Source: JAUHXS01 sp965213575 (GTDB lineage: Bacteria; Bacteroidota; Bacteroidia; Chitinophagales; JAUHXS01). From it: a stretch of 31,172 nt of DNA. The notes below the pieces were generated by a model that was not told the DNA's origin, did no database searches, and saw nothing but the letters and a program-made list of their open reading frames with translations. Position numbers and translations under genes: made by a program. The DNA lies in the NCBI GenBank assembly GCA_965213575.1, contig CBDBZN010000035.1:1-31172 (forward strand), read 5' to 3'. Below are positions 1 through 9,471 of this stretch, piece after piece. Position 1 is the first letter of the stretch; the number at the start of each line of letters is the position of its first letter.

Positions 1-3000
1 ATTCGATCTCATCTATACAAAAGCCTTCCAGATAAATAATATCATTTTCATTATCATTATTAGGCGTAAAAGCGTCAGGAATATAAAATTCGCAATCTTC
101 TCTTACTACAATTCTAATAGTATCTGTTCCTACACATCCATTTGAATCTGAGCATGTCACCGTATAAGTCAAATCTGCAAATGGAGTAGTTATAGGATTT
201 GAAATGTTTGGATCATCTAAATATGCTTCTGGTGACCAACTGCATACTTCTGCATTGCTGCTCACCATTAATTGTAAGCTCTCTCCTAAAATAATAGAAG
301 TGTCATTGGGTTCTACTGATACTATAATAGTAGTTGTTACTTCCACACTATCTGTGTAAGTATCTTCACATCCTAGCGTATCTGTTACAGTTAATGTCAC
401 CTCGTACACTCCTTCTGCATTATACGGGAATCTAGGGTTTTGATTCGTAGAAAACAAATCACCTCCAAAATCCCATAACCAATCTGTCACTGCTCCGGTT
501 GACTGATCAAAAAATTGTGCTGATTGCCCTATACAGATATCATCAACTGTATAAAATGCTTCAATATCGCTAATAGATATCAACACATTTCCTGTATTCT
601 GACATCCATTAGTATCTGTAACAGTTACAACAAATAATGTTGTAGCATCTGCGGTTGCTATAGGATCAGAAATATTACTATCATCTACTTGAGACGCAGG
701 TGTCCAACTATACATCACCCCTCCTGAAGCGCCAATTTGAACAGAGGCATTAGAACAAGTTGAAGTATCTCCATAGGTAGTGACAATTGGTAATTGATTA
801 ACGGTGATTAAAACGTAATCTACACTTTGACAACCTTGAACGTCTGTTACTGTTAACTCATAGTTAGTAGTTGTAGTTGGGCTAGCAATAGGAGTAGCAG
901 AATTATTATTATCTAAGCTACCTGCAGGCAACCAATTAAATACTCCATCTCCCGTTCCATTTAACTGAACACTTTGACCAAAACAGATTGTATCATCCTC
1001 ACCTGCATCTATACCTGGTAAAGAAATTATGGACACTGTCACACTATCTACGTTGCTACATCCATTTCCATCTGTACCAGTCACATAATATGTAGTAGTA
1101 TTAGAAGGATAAGCAAGTGGGGCTGCACTAGTAGAATCATTTAATGTCATTCCGGGTGTCCATGTATGGATTACACCTCCGAAAACATTTAACTGAACCG
1201 TATCGCCAAAACATATACTGTCTTCACTAGAAATAGCAGTAATAACCGGAAGGTCATTTACAGTTACTTCTACACTATCAGCATTCTGACAATTATTAGT
1301 ATCTGTACCGATTACAATATAAGTAGTCGTAGTTAGTGGGTAAGCAATCGGATTTTTAATAGTTGGATCACTTAATGTTCCCGTTGGGGTCCAGCTGTAA
1401 GAATTTGCTCCAAATGCATCCAATACAGCGCTGTCACCTACACATAGATCAAAATCTTCGGTAGCTGTTACAATTGGTAAAGGATTAACGTTGATAGTAA
1501 CATTAGCTGAATTTTGACAAGTATTATTGTCTGTACCAATCACCATATAAGTAGTTGTATTGCTTGGACTAGCAACCGGATTAGGAATATTAGGATCATC
1601 TAATCCCGTAGCTGGTGACCAAGTGTAAGATGTACCGCCACTAGCAATAAGTTGTACTTCATCTTGATTACAGATAGTCGTATCATTTGTAATATTTACA
1701 GTGATAGTTGGTAATTCATAAACAGTTACCACTACTGAATCTTCTTTGATGCAACCCGCATTACTTGTAACTAGTACCGTATATGTTGTTGTCTCGGTAG
1801 GGTTAGCTAATGGATCGCGTACTGACGAACTACTTAAGCTACCAGTTGGAGTCCATTGATAAGTACCACCACCGCTTGCATTTAATTGCGTTGTTTCACC
1901 TATACATATTTCAACATCATTACCGGCATTTGCATTAGGAAGAGGATTAACTGTAACTTCGATAAAGTCAGTTATAATACATCCTGCAGCATCTTCTACC
2001 GTAACTGTATAAGTTGTTGTTGCGGTCGGACTTACTGTGTGAGGGCCACCATTAGGAGGCAGGCCATTATCCCAAGTGATAGTGATTGGGCTAATACCGC
2101 CACTTACTACTGCTTCAAAAGTAGCACTTTCTCCTATACAAATAGCAATATCATCGTCAAGTGTTAAGTCTAAAGTTGTACTAGTTAAAGTAACTACTAC
2201 AGTATCTTTATCTTTACAACCAAAAGCATCTGTTAATGTTATTACATATTGTCCTGCACCTACATTATTCCAGTTGGCTGCAGCAGGGCCACCTTTCCAC
2301 TTAAAGCTATACGGACTGGTGCCGGCAGACGCTGTTGCTGATAAATCAACCCGAGCAGCACAAGTAATAGCTGTATCATTACCAGCATCTACAATGGGTA
2401 ATGGCTTAAACGTCTATTACAATAGAATCACTATTTACACATCCATTTACATCAGTACCGGTAACATAATAGGTTGTTTTTACTGTAGGAGTAGCTGCCG
2501 GATCTGCTATGTTCGGATTATCTAATGTACCGGCAGGGCTCCATACATAACTACTAGCTCCGGAGGCGCTCAACTGATACTTATCTTCTAAACAAATAAA
2601 GGTATCTTGGCCAGCGTCTACATTTGGCAATTGATTAACAGGTACTTGAACAGTAGCAATATTATTACATCCATTCACATCTGTACCGGTAACTGTATAA
2701 GTTGTAGTTACTGCTGGAAAAGCCTTAGGATTAGCTATACTAGAATTTGTAAGTGTAGCTATTGGCGACCACATATAAGAAGTTGCACCATTAGCTTGCA
2801 ATTGTGCGGTGTCTCCTGCACAAATTCCAGAACTATTTAAATTTTGAGCAGTTACAATAGGCAATGCATTAATATCTACTCTTATATCATCTGTATTTTT
2901 ACAACCATTCACATCAGTACCGGTAACCCTGTAAGTGGTGCTACTTGTAGGTGTAGCTATGGGATTAGGAATATTAGCATCACTTAAACTACCGGTAGGA

Positions 3001-5648
3001 GTCCATTTATAAGTTACTGCCCCACTAGCTTGTAATTGCACAGAAGCTCCCGCGCAAATTGCAGTGTCTTCGCCTGCATATACATTTGGCAATGGATTTA
3101 CAAATACAGTAGTTGTATCAGAACTCTTACAACCTGCCCCATCTGTGACCGTAAGCTTGTATACTGTTGTTACAGGAGGAGTAGCCTTAGCTTGTAACTT
3201 TGTCGGATCTTCAATATTGCTAAATGGAGTCCAAATAACTGTAGGACGTGCTGCGCTTGTTGCACCTAGTAAAGTAACGGTAGCTCCTTCACAAATTGTA
3301 AAATTAGGACCCGCATCTACTTCCGGCAAAGAATTAACTGTTATTTTTTTAGTAGTTGAAGCCGAACAGCCTTCAGGAGAAGTGACTGTTATGGTATAAG
3401 TTGTAGTATTTGAAGGAGACACATATACCGTATCTTCTGTAGGATCACTCACACTTCCAGCAGGGGTCCATAAAAAATTAGAGCCTGCAGGAGCGCCGGA
3501 AATAATAATTTGTACCGAATCATTAAAACATATAGAGTTTTTAGAAGTCAGAACTGAAAAAGTTGGCTTTTTATTTATTTTAAGTTTTACTGAATCCATA
3601 ATAATACCGCAAGCTACAGATTCAAATACAACCAGATAAAGTGTAACCTGACCATTATTTATTTCTGTTGAAGTAGGCGTATATGTAGCATTCAAAGTTT
3701 TATTGTTAGGAGTAAAAGTACCATTACCGCCTGACCATTCAAAAGTAGTAGCATTTGTAATACTACCATTTAGCTGAAACGGTAACGCGTCATTACACAG
3801 GGTATCATTGGCACCGGCATCTACCGTTGGAAGTAAATCAAAAGTAACTATCATACTGTCTGTTACTGCAGGACAATCACCATTTCCAAAAGTTGTCATT
3901 TTGATTATTACCTTACCTGAAGCAACTTCTGCTGCGGTAGGCTTGTAAGTGCCATTAAAAACACCGGCAGTAGTTGAATTACCCGGACTAAAAATTCCAT
4001 TTAAATTAGTTAAATCAAAAGTTCCACCTTGAGCTTTGTTCACTATTACATTAATAGCAACCAGCGAATCATCCGGACCCCAGCATAAAGTTGTATCTCC
4101 ATTTAAAGTATTAGGATCATCAGGATTAAAGTCGATAGTAATAAAATCAACCGAATAAGTGAATGAATCAGTGTTTGTTTCTGTAGGCACAAACCACCAG
4201 GTATTAATGGTTTTTTTATCACCGTATCCTGCATTATTACCATTTCCATTGTTAAATGTCTCGTCATTACAAGGAAATGCGTGACAACCATTAATAGTAT
4301 CATCACAACCATCTAAATTGATTGTTCCTAAAATAAGACCCGCATCTCCACAAGGAAAAGGGCCGCTTGCATTTAATTTAGTAGAATCATCCCAATACAA
4401 GGACACTTTTGCCGCAGCAGGTCGAAATGGTGTTACAATAAAACCATTTTTATGTTCCTCAATATCGTAAATAGGAAGATGGGTGATACCATTTAAATAA
4501 GTTACTTCTACCGTTACTGTAATATCAGATTCTACTAAGTTACCTAATCCGTCCTTTCCATCCCATGGTACACAATTTACACCAACAGCTACCGTAGCAT
4601 TTAATAATCTATCTGCTGTGCCACTTTGATAACCGGGAACTCCATTTAAGTCTAATAACACATCTACCTGCCCTGCTTTATCTACCGTTATATTTATACA
4701 AAAACTTCCGTTGGTACAACCATCTATTACAGTAGGAGCTGTTAAGCTACCAAAAAACCCAGTTGGGAAACATGTTATTTCCGGAGGAGTTAAAAACAAT
4801 TTATATTCAGGGCCTTGCTGATTACCAAAAACAGAAGCCCTATCTAAAGCGGGGTTGCCCGTATTAGTAATTCCATAAGAGTTTGCAGAAATTGTAAATA
4901 CATGTGGTTTTATGCCATTAAAGTTTATTTTAGTAGTTAATTGATCACTTGAATATATAAACACACTGCCATTAAACTCATTCAAAAAACTCTTGGTAGT
5001 TACAACAAAAATATTCGCCCAAAATCTTCCTTCCATAACTTGCCCAGTACTAGGTTTGCCTACTGTAACATCAAATAATTCAAAATCACGTATTCGCTTT
5101 TTATATGTTGTTCCATTTACAATAATCGAATCATTTAAATCATAATCAAATTCTATATAATATGCACCAATTATAGTCGGGTTAATAACTATTGCATTAT
5201 AACCTCCTGCCCCAACTAATTCTGCAGGGCCAGTAACAGCTTGACTATAAGTATTTATAAATCCATCTTGATATCCAGGCCGCGGGTTAGGACATATTAC
5301 TCCGCCACTTCCTCCGTAAATTATATTACCTGCAGAATCTTTTACCCTCATATATGTTATCAAACCAGACAGTCCATTCCCTTCGTCTCTAAATTTCATA
5401 CCAATGTAAATACGCTCGGTTGTATCACATACCTCAATTCTCCATCTATTTTCTTCCGGCCTACCAAAAATAGGACCCTCTGAATGCTGTTCCGTAACAA
5501 ATCCCTTATTTAATTTTAAATCTCCAAAATCAGCTTCTGTCGGCCTTAACTGTTTAGTACCATCTGCTAATAGCGAGAAGCTAAAAACTAAAACACCTAA
5601 TATTGCTAATAATATTTTTTTAATTGTTAAAGTATATATAACTTTCAT
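1..5648 (-). CDS. Giant secreted Ig/PKD-repeat adhesin with T9SS type B sorting domain; C-terminus cut by window edge; one frameshift
   Basis: A secreted surface protein of at least about 1,880 residues. From the ATG at 5648 it has a hydrophobic signal peptide (MKVIYTLTIKKILLAILGVL...), about 450 residues of unrecognised N-terminal region, then about 15 tandem Ig/PKD-like units. The last visible residues read CEFYIPDAFTPNNDNENDII, which matches the start of the gliding-motility-associated C-terminal domain (type B T9SS signal), so the protein should be exported by the type IX system and anchored or released at the surface. The frame stops at 2406-2408 (GTT TAA G), but the next frame continues the same repeat pattern without a stop to base 1. 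Dropping one T from the T3 run at 2408-2410 restores ...IVIDV-KPLPIVDAGND, the normal unit junction. A TTG at 5687 also opens the frame but would put 13 polar residues before the signal peptide. The ligand is unknown. Family confidence is high; intactness is uncertain. Confidence 0.88.
110..3585 (-). repeat. About 15 tandem Ig/PKD-like units in the adhesin coding sequence
   Basis: Each unit is about 75-80 residues (about 230 bases). It opens with a linker such as N-PLP-V-AG-D, has a Cys in an 'IC.G..VQL.ASG' strand, a 'Y.W.P.G.L.D..I.NP.A.P' core, a 'TTTY.VTGTD.NGC' strand and a closing 'D.V.V.V'. The two cysteines per unit could form a disulfide outside the cell (inference). Units differ at many positions, so this is an old array. 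The unit just after the frameshift (about 2170-2405) is divergent, with an 'ITCAARVDLSA' opening. The second-to-last complete unit (around 400-540) is a more typical PKD domain (DWLWDFGG ... GVYEVTLTVTD). Confidence 0.85.
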
Positions 5649-5667
5649 ATAATTATTATTTAATAAA

Positions 5668-5684
5668 ACAGATATACTATCTGT
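5668..5684. repeat. Perfect 7-bp inverted repeat upstream of the adhesin start
   Basis: The 17 bases read ACAGATA-TAC-TATCTGT on the plus strand, a perfect 7-bp inverted repeat with a 3-base centre, 20-36 bases before the adhesin ATG at 5648. It could be an operator or a small leader hairpin. No recognised promoter boxes lie next to it and no regulator is known, so a role is only a guess. Confidence 0.25.
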
Positions 5685-5754
5685 CAATAAATTGTCCGAT
5701 GCTGCTTTTGATTCAGTCTCTATACGTAACCGTTTTTTTAAAAGTTACTGTAGA

Positions 5755-8022
5755 TTATTGATTTTGTTTTTTGATTAAATTTAAAGCACTTCCAGCTTTA
5801 TACCATTCTATTTGACTTTGGTTATAAGTATGGGTTACCTTAAATTGGTCTTTACTGCCGTCAGTATGTACGAGTTGGATTGTTAAAAGTTTGCCGGGTG
5901 CAAAAGATTCTAAATCGATAAAATTAAATACATCATCTTCTTGAATTAGATCATAATCTTTTTCATTAGTGAAAGTGAGGCCTAATAAACCTTGCTTTTT
6001 GAGATTAGTTTCATGAATACGGGCAAAAGATTTTACAATAACCGCTTTTACACCTAAATGCCTAGGCTCCATGGCTGCATGTTCTCTTGAAGAACCTTCG
6101 CCGTAATTATGGTCTCCTACAACTACTGTAGGAATACCTGCGGCTTTATACTGCCTTTGAACTGCCGGCACTTCACCATAAGTTCCGTCAAGTTGGTTTT
6201 TTATATTATTCGTTTCACCATTAAAAGCATTGACTGCCCCTATCAAACAATTATTTGAAATATTATCTAAATGGCCTCTAAATCTTAACCAAGGGCCTGC
6301 CATAGAAATATGGTCTGTCGTGCATTTTCCTTTCGCTTTGATCAGTAGTTTAGCATCCATGATGTTTTTACCATCCCATGGCTCAAAAGGCTCCAGTAAT
6401 TGTAATCTCTGGGAATTAGGATCTACTATAACTTGAATATGAGAACCGTCTTCAGCAGGAGCCTGATAACCATTATCATCAACTGCAAAGCCCTTTGGCG
6501 GCAACTCAAATCCTGAAGGATCGGCTAATTTAACTTCTTCTCCGGTTTCGCTAACTAAAGTATCATGTATTGGATCAAAATCTAACCTTCCGGCTATGGC
6601 CACAGCTGCAACCATTTCAGGAGAAGTAACAAAAGCATGGGTATTAGGATTGCCATCAGCTCTTTTAGCAAAGTTCCTGTTAAAAGAGTGAACAATAGAG
6701 TTTATTTCTTGCTTTTCTGCCCCTTCCCTATCCCATTGGCCGATACATGGCCCACATGCATTAGTAAATATCCTGGCTGTTTCAAATTTTTTAAAGGTAT
6801 CAAGAAGGCCATCTCTTTCAGCTGTGTACCTTACTTGCTCAGAACCCGGATTAACGCCAAGCATAGCTTTAGGTTTCACACCTTTACTGAATGCATCATC
6901 CACAATAGAAGCCGCTCTAGTTAAGTCTTCATAAGAAGAGTTAGTACAGGACCCTATTAATGCCCATTCAATCTCTTTTGGCCAACCTTCTTTCTCAGCT
7001 TTTTCTTTCATTTGGGAAACAGGCGTAGCCAAATCCGGAGTAAACGGCCCATTTAAATGAGGTTCCAATTCAGAAAGATTAATTTCAACAACTTGATCAA
7101 AATACTGTTCAGGGTTTTCGTAAACTTCCGGATCAGCAGTTAAATGATCTTTTATTTTATTAGCGGCATCTGCTACATCGGTACGGTCTGTTGCTCTTAA
7201 ATAGCGATCCATTGAATCATCGTATCCAAACGTAGAACTGGTTGCCCCTACTTCAGCACCCATATTACAGATAGTGCCTTTTCCGGTACACGACATAGAT
7301 CTCGCACCTTCGCCAAAATATTCAATTATTGCACCGGTACCCCCTTTTACGGTAAGGATGCCTGCAACTTTTAAGATCACATCTTTAGGAGCGGTCCAAC
7401 CACTTAATTTACCTGTTAATTTAATGCCAATTAATTTTGGAAACTTTAATTCCCATGGCATCCCAGCCATCACATCTACTGCGTCAGCACCACCTACTCC
7501 AATGGCTACCATTCCTAAGCCACCGGCATTTACCGTATGAGAATCAGTTCCAATCATCATGCCACCCGGAAAAGCATAGTTTTCTAAAACTACTTGATGG
7601 ATAATGCCTGCCCCGGGCTTCCAAAAACCGATGCCATATTTATTAGATACTGATTCTAAAAAATTAAATACTTCACTACTAGCATTAAGTGAGTTTTGCA
7701 AATCCTTTGCAGCTCCTTCTTTTGCTAAAATTAAATGATCACAATGAGTAGTAGAAGGCACCGCCACTTTCTGTTTTCCGGCTTGCATAAATTGCAATAA
7801 AGCCATTTGTGCGGTAGCATCTTGCATAGCGACTCTATCAGGAGTAAAATCTACATATGACTTCCCTCTTTTAAAAGCTTCTAGCTTAGTTTCTTCATGT
7901 AAATGAGCGTATAATATTTTTTCACTCAATGTAAGCGGCCGGCCAACTGCTTCTCTTGCTGCTTTAATTTTTTTAGGCATATGAGTGTATACCTCTTTAA
8001 TCATCTCAATATCAAAAGCCAT
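5755..8022 (-). CDS. acn: Aconitate hydratase, mitochondrial-type
   Basis: A 755-residue aconitase of the eukaryotic mitochondrial type. It interconverts citrate and isocitrate in the TCA cycle using a [4Fe-4S] cluster. The three cluster-ligand cysteines are visible: Cys359 in IGSCTNSS, and Cys423 and Cys426 in NACGPCIGQW, at nearly the same numbering as the mitochondrial enzyme. Other family signatures are HCDHLI near 93-98, GTDSHT at 158-163, and the C-terminal swivel-domain motif GEGSSREHAAMEPR. The length is normal, and the ATG at 8022 starts directly on the conserved N-terminus. The gene stands alone between the terminator of the ribosomal operon and the adhesin, and a possible promoter sits at 8050-8080. 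There is no clear terminator before the adhesin, 106 bases on, so some read-through is possible. The identification is secure. Confidence 0.96.
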   Translation of the reverse strand: MAFDIEMIKEVYTHMPKKIKAAREAVGRPLTLSEKILYAHLHEETKLEAFKRGKSYVDFTPDRVAMQDATAQMALLQFMQAGKQKVAVPSTTHCDHLILAKEGAAKDLQNSLNASSEVFNFLESVSNKYGIGFWKPGAGIIHQVVLENYAFPGGMMIGTDSHTVNAGGLGMVAIGVGGADAVDVMAGMPWELKFPKLIGIKLTGKLSGWTAPKDVILKVAGILTVKGGTGAIIEYFGEGARSMSCTGKGTICNMGAEVGATSSTFGYDDSMDRYLRATDRTDVADAANKIKDHLTADPEVYENPEQYFDQVVEINLSELEPHLNGPFTPDLATPVSQMKEKAEKEGWPKEIEWALIGSCTNSSYEDLTRAASIVDDAFSKGVKPKAMLGVNPGSEQVRYTAERDGLLDTFKKFETARIFTNACGPCIGQWDREGAEKQEINSIVHSFNRNFAKRADGNPNTHAFVTSPEMVAAVAIAGRLDFDPIHDTLVSETGEEVKLADPSGFELPPKGFAVDDNGYQAPAEDGSHIQVIVDPNSQRLQLLEPFEPWDGKNIMDAKLLIKAKGKCTTDHISMAGPWLRFRGHLDNISNNCLIGAVNAFNGETNNIKNQLDGTYGEVPAVQRQYKAAGIPTVVVGDHNYGEGSSREHAAMEPRHLGVKAVIVKSFARIHETNLKKQGLLGLTFTNEKDYDLIQEDDVFNFIDLESFAPGKLLTIQLVHTDGSKDQFKVTHTYNQSQIEWYKAGSALNLIKKQNQ

Positions 8023-8049
8023 CTTATTAATTTTCAGTCGAATTATGCT

Positions 8050-8080
8050 ATAAAATAAATTTTCGTGACAAAGCTACAAA
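8050..8080 (-). promoter_or_regulatory. Possible Bacteroidota-type promoter of acn
   Basis: On the minus strand TTTG (8080-8077) is followed after 19 bases by TATTTTAT (8057-8050), a partial match to the Bacteroidota -7 box TAnnTTTG, about 27 bases before the acn ATG. The spacing is right but the last two bases of the -7 box do not match, so this is tentative. Confidence 0.35.
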
Positions 8081-8124
8081 ATAAGTATGAAAGGTGCCAC
8101 TATTATTCATATAATGAGTATAAA

Positions 8125-8143
8125 TATGTATAAAAGATACATA
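8125..8143. repeat. 7-bp inverted repeat between rplI and acn
   Basis: TATGTAT-AAAAG-ATACATA is a perfect 7-bp inverted repeat with a 5-base centre, about 100 bases upstream of the acn start. It lies in AT-rich sequence, where such repeats arise easily by chance. It could be an operator for acn, but nothing in the window supports that. Confidence 0.2.
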
Positions 8144-8173
8144 ATGTTCTAGCTATCATGATATTATTAGCAT

Positions 8174-8205
8174 AAAAAAACCCACCCTGAATGAACAGGA
8201 TGGGT
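8174..8205 (-). terminator. Rho-independent terminator of rpsF-rpsR-rplI
   Basis: Read on the minus strand: ACCCATCCTG, a 6-base loop TTCATT, CAGGGTGGGT, then a run of T. The stem is 10 bp with one G-U pair (8196-8205 with 8180-8189). It lies 23 bases past the rplI stop. The plus strand has A rather than T after the stem, so it works only in the direction of the ribosomal operon. Confidence 0.9.
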
Positions 8206-8228
8206 AAAAAAAATTAAAATGAAAAACC

Positions 8229-8675
8229 TTAGTCTGCTATTACTTCAAAAGTGATTTGCACATTTACTTCTTTATGTAAAGCTAAGTTAGCTTTATAAGT
8301 TCCTAATTTCTTAACTTCATCATTAAAAGAGACTTTTTTCCTATCTACTGTCACACCTTGTTGTGCTTCAATCGCTTCAACTAATTGTAGCGCTGTTATA
8401 GTACCAAAAATCTTATCTTCTTTACCAACTTTAGCACCAACTTTAACCACCGAGTTAGTCAACTTTTCTGCAATAACAGCCATTTCTTTTTTAAGCTCTT
8501 CTTCCCTAAGCTTAGCTTGCTTAATCTTATGATCTAACACTTTTCTATTAGTATCATTTGCAGCGATAGCTAATTTTTGAGGAATCAAATAATTTCTAGC
8601 ATAGCCTGATTTAACAGCAACTACTTCATGCTCTTCTCCGAGCTTTTCGATTTGGGATAATAATATTACTTCCAT
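8229..8675 (-). CDS. rplI: 50S ribosomal protein L9
   Basis: A 148-residue L9 of normal length. It binds 23S rRNA near the base of the L1 stalk and has two globular domains joined by a long helix. The N-terminal signature MEVILL..IEKLG..HEVVAVK.GYARNYLIP is present at 1-32, followed by the Lys/Glu-rich connecting helix (about 44-75) and the C-terminal domain (KIFGTIT ... VTVDRKKV). It is the last gene of rpsF-rpsR-rplI, starts 5 bases after the rpsR stop, and is followed by a strong terminator. No single-strand binding protein gene interrupts the operon, unlike the rpsF-ssb-rpsR order of B. subtilis. Confidence 0.97.
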   Translation of the reverse strand: MEVILLSQIEKLGEEHEVVAVKSGYARNYLIPQKLAIAANDTNRKVLDHKIKQAKLREEELKKEMAVIAEKLTNSVVKVGAKVGKEDKIFGTITALQLVEAIEAQQGVTVDRKKVSFNDEVKKLGTYKANLALHKEVNVQITFEVIAD

Positions 8676-8680
8676 GGTAT

Positions 8681-8947
8681 TTACTTCATAAGGTCAGTAA
8701 CGTAAGGCATTAATGCAAGCTGTCTAGCCTTTTTAACTGCTTGAGCAACTTTTCGTTGAAATTTTAAGGAATTACCGGTGAGCCTTCTCGGCAAAAGTTT
8801 TCCTTGCTCGTTTACAAATTTTAATAAAAATTCAGGATCTTTATAATCGACATATTTAATGCCGCTTTTTTTAAATCGGCAATACTTTTTTTGTCGATCC
8901 GCAAATTGCGGAGTTGTTAAAAATCTTACATTATCGTTTGCTGCCAT
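8681..8947 (-). CDS. rpsR: 30S ribosomal protein S18
   Basis: An 88-residue S18, which pairs with S6 on the platform of the small subunit. The family core is clear: KKYCRFKKSGIKYVDYKD at about 20-37, and the RNA-binding stretch LLPRRLTGNSLKFQRKVAQA at about 51-70. It starts 2 bases after the rpsF stop and ends 5 bases before the rplI start, so the three genes are almost certainly translated from one mRNA. Confidence 0.97.
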   Translation of the reverse strand: MAANDNVRFLTTPQFADRQKKYCRFKKSGIKYVDYKDPEFLLKFVNEQGKLLPRRLTGNSLKFQRKVAQAVKKARQLALMPYVTDLMK

Positions 8948-8949
8948 AT

Positions 8950-9327
8950 TTAAGCCCCTTCTTTAACTTTATCTTGTTTCTTTTTGGATTTTTTACCTAT
9001 TTGGCCATTTTTTCTCTTCTCTGCGTATTCCAGTGCATATTTATCCAATTTAGTAAATATGAATCGCATAATATTTTCATCTCTTTTGAAAAGCGTCTCC
9101 AATTTTTCTATGATATCTGTACTAGATTCAAATTGTAGGAGGTAGTAATACCCGGTAGTTTTTTTATTAATAGGATAGGCTAATTGCTTAACACCCCAAT
9201 TTTCTTCATTAACTATCTCAGCTTTTTCCTGCTTCAAGAAATCTGTATAACTACTAATGGTTTTCTTCAACTCAGCCTCAGATAAGACCGGCGTTACTAT
9301 AAATACTAATTCGTACTGTTGTTTCAT
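8950..9327 (-). CDS. rpsF: 30S ribosomal protein S6
   Basis: A 125-residue S6, binding partner of S18 in the 30S platform. It starts MKQQYELVFIVTPVLSEAEL and has the family segments VNEENWGVKQLAYPINKKTTGYY (given here only as a position guide, about 38-60) and the ENIMRFIFTKLDKYA strand near 84-98. The C-terminal tail is Lys-rich (GKKSKKKQDK), as is common for S6. First gene of rpsF-rpsR-rplI, with a very good promoter at 9357-9389. The implied leader is only about 20-25 bases, too short for the S6:S18-binding leader RNA known from many other bacteria. Confidence 0.96.
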   Translation of the reverse strand: MKQQYELVFIVTPVLSEAELKKTISSYTDFLKQEKAEIVNEENWGVKQLAYPINKKTTGYYYLLQFESSTDIIEKLETLFKRDENIMRFIFTKLDKYALEYAEKRKNGQIGKKSKKKQDKVKEGA

Positions 9328-9356
9328 TTCAATATTTAGATCGAAAAAATGGACTG

Positions 9357-9389
9357 CAAAGATATAAAAAATCCTATTAATTCCACAAA
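9357..9389 (-). promoter_or_regulatory. Bacteroidota promoter of the rpsF operon
   Basis: On the minus strand TTTG (9389-9386), a 21-base spacer, then TATCTTTG (9364-9357), an exact match to the Bacteroidota consensus TTTG-N19-21-TAnnTTTG. Transcription should begin near 9350, leaving a leader of roughly 20-25 bases before the rpsF ATG. Confidence 0.8.
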
Positions 9390-9411
9390 TTTGATTTTAT
9401 TTTTAAAATAA

Positions 9412-9442
9412 TTTGATTCCATTGTGAGATGTAGTAATTTTG
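9412..9442 (+). promoter_or_regulatory. Bacteroidota promoter of dnaX
   Basis: TTTG (9412-9415), a 19-base spacer, then TAATTTTG (9435-9442), an exact match to TTTG-N19-21-TAnnTTTG, 29 bases before the dnaX ATG. It points away from the rpsF promoter; the two -33 boxes are separated by 22 bases. Confidence 0.78.
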
Positions 9443-9471
9443 AATAACCACAAAAGCTTTAGTCTTCTCAG

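Noticed and set aside
2401..2420. GTT TAA G at the adhesin stop looks like a prfB-type +1 recoding site
   Set aside because: No Shine-Dalgarno-like stimulator lies upstream, no structure is evident, and a single extra base in a T run explains it more simply. The dnaX gene shows the same type of defect.
1886..3399. Plus-strand open frames inside the adhesin
   Set aside because: They are low-complexity shadows of the repeat-coding strand, rich in Cys/Ser/Thr, with no recognisable domain.
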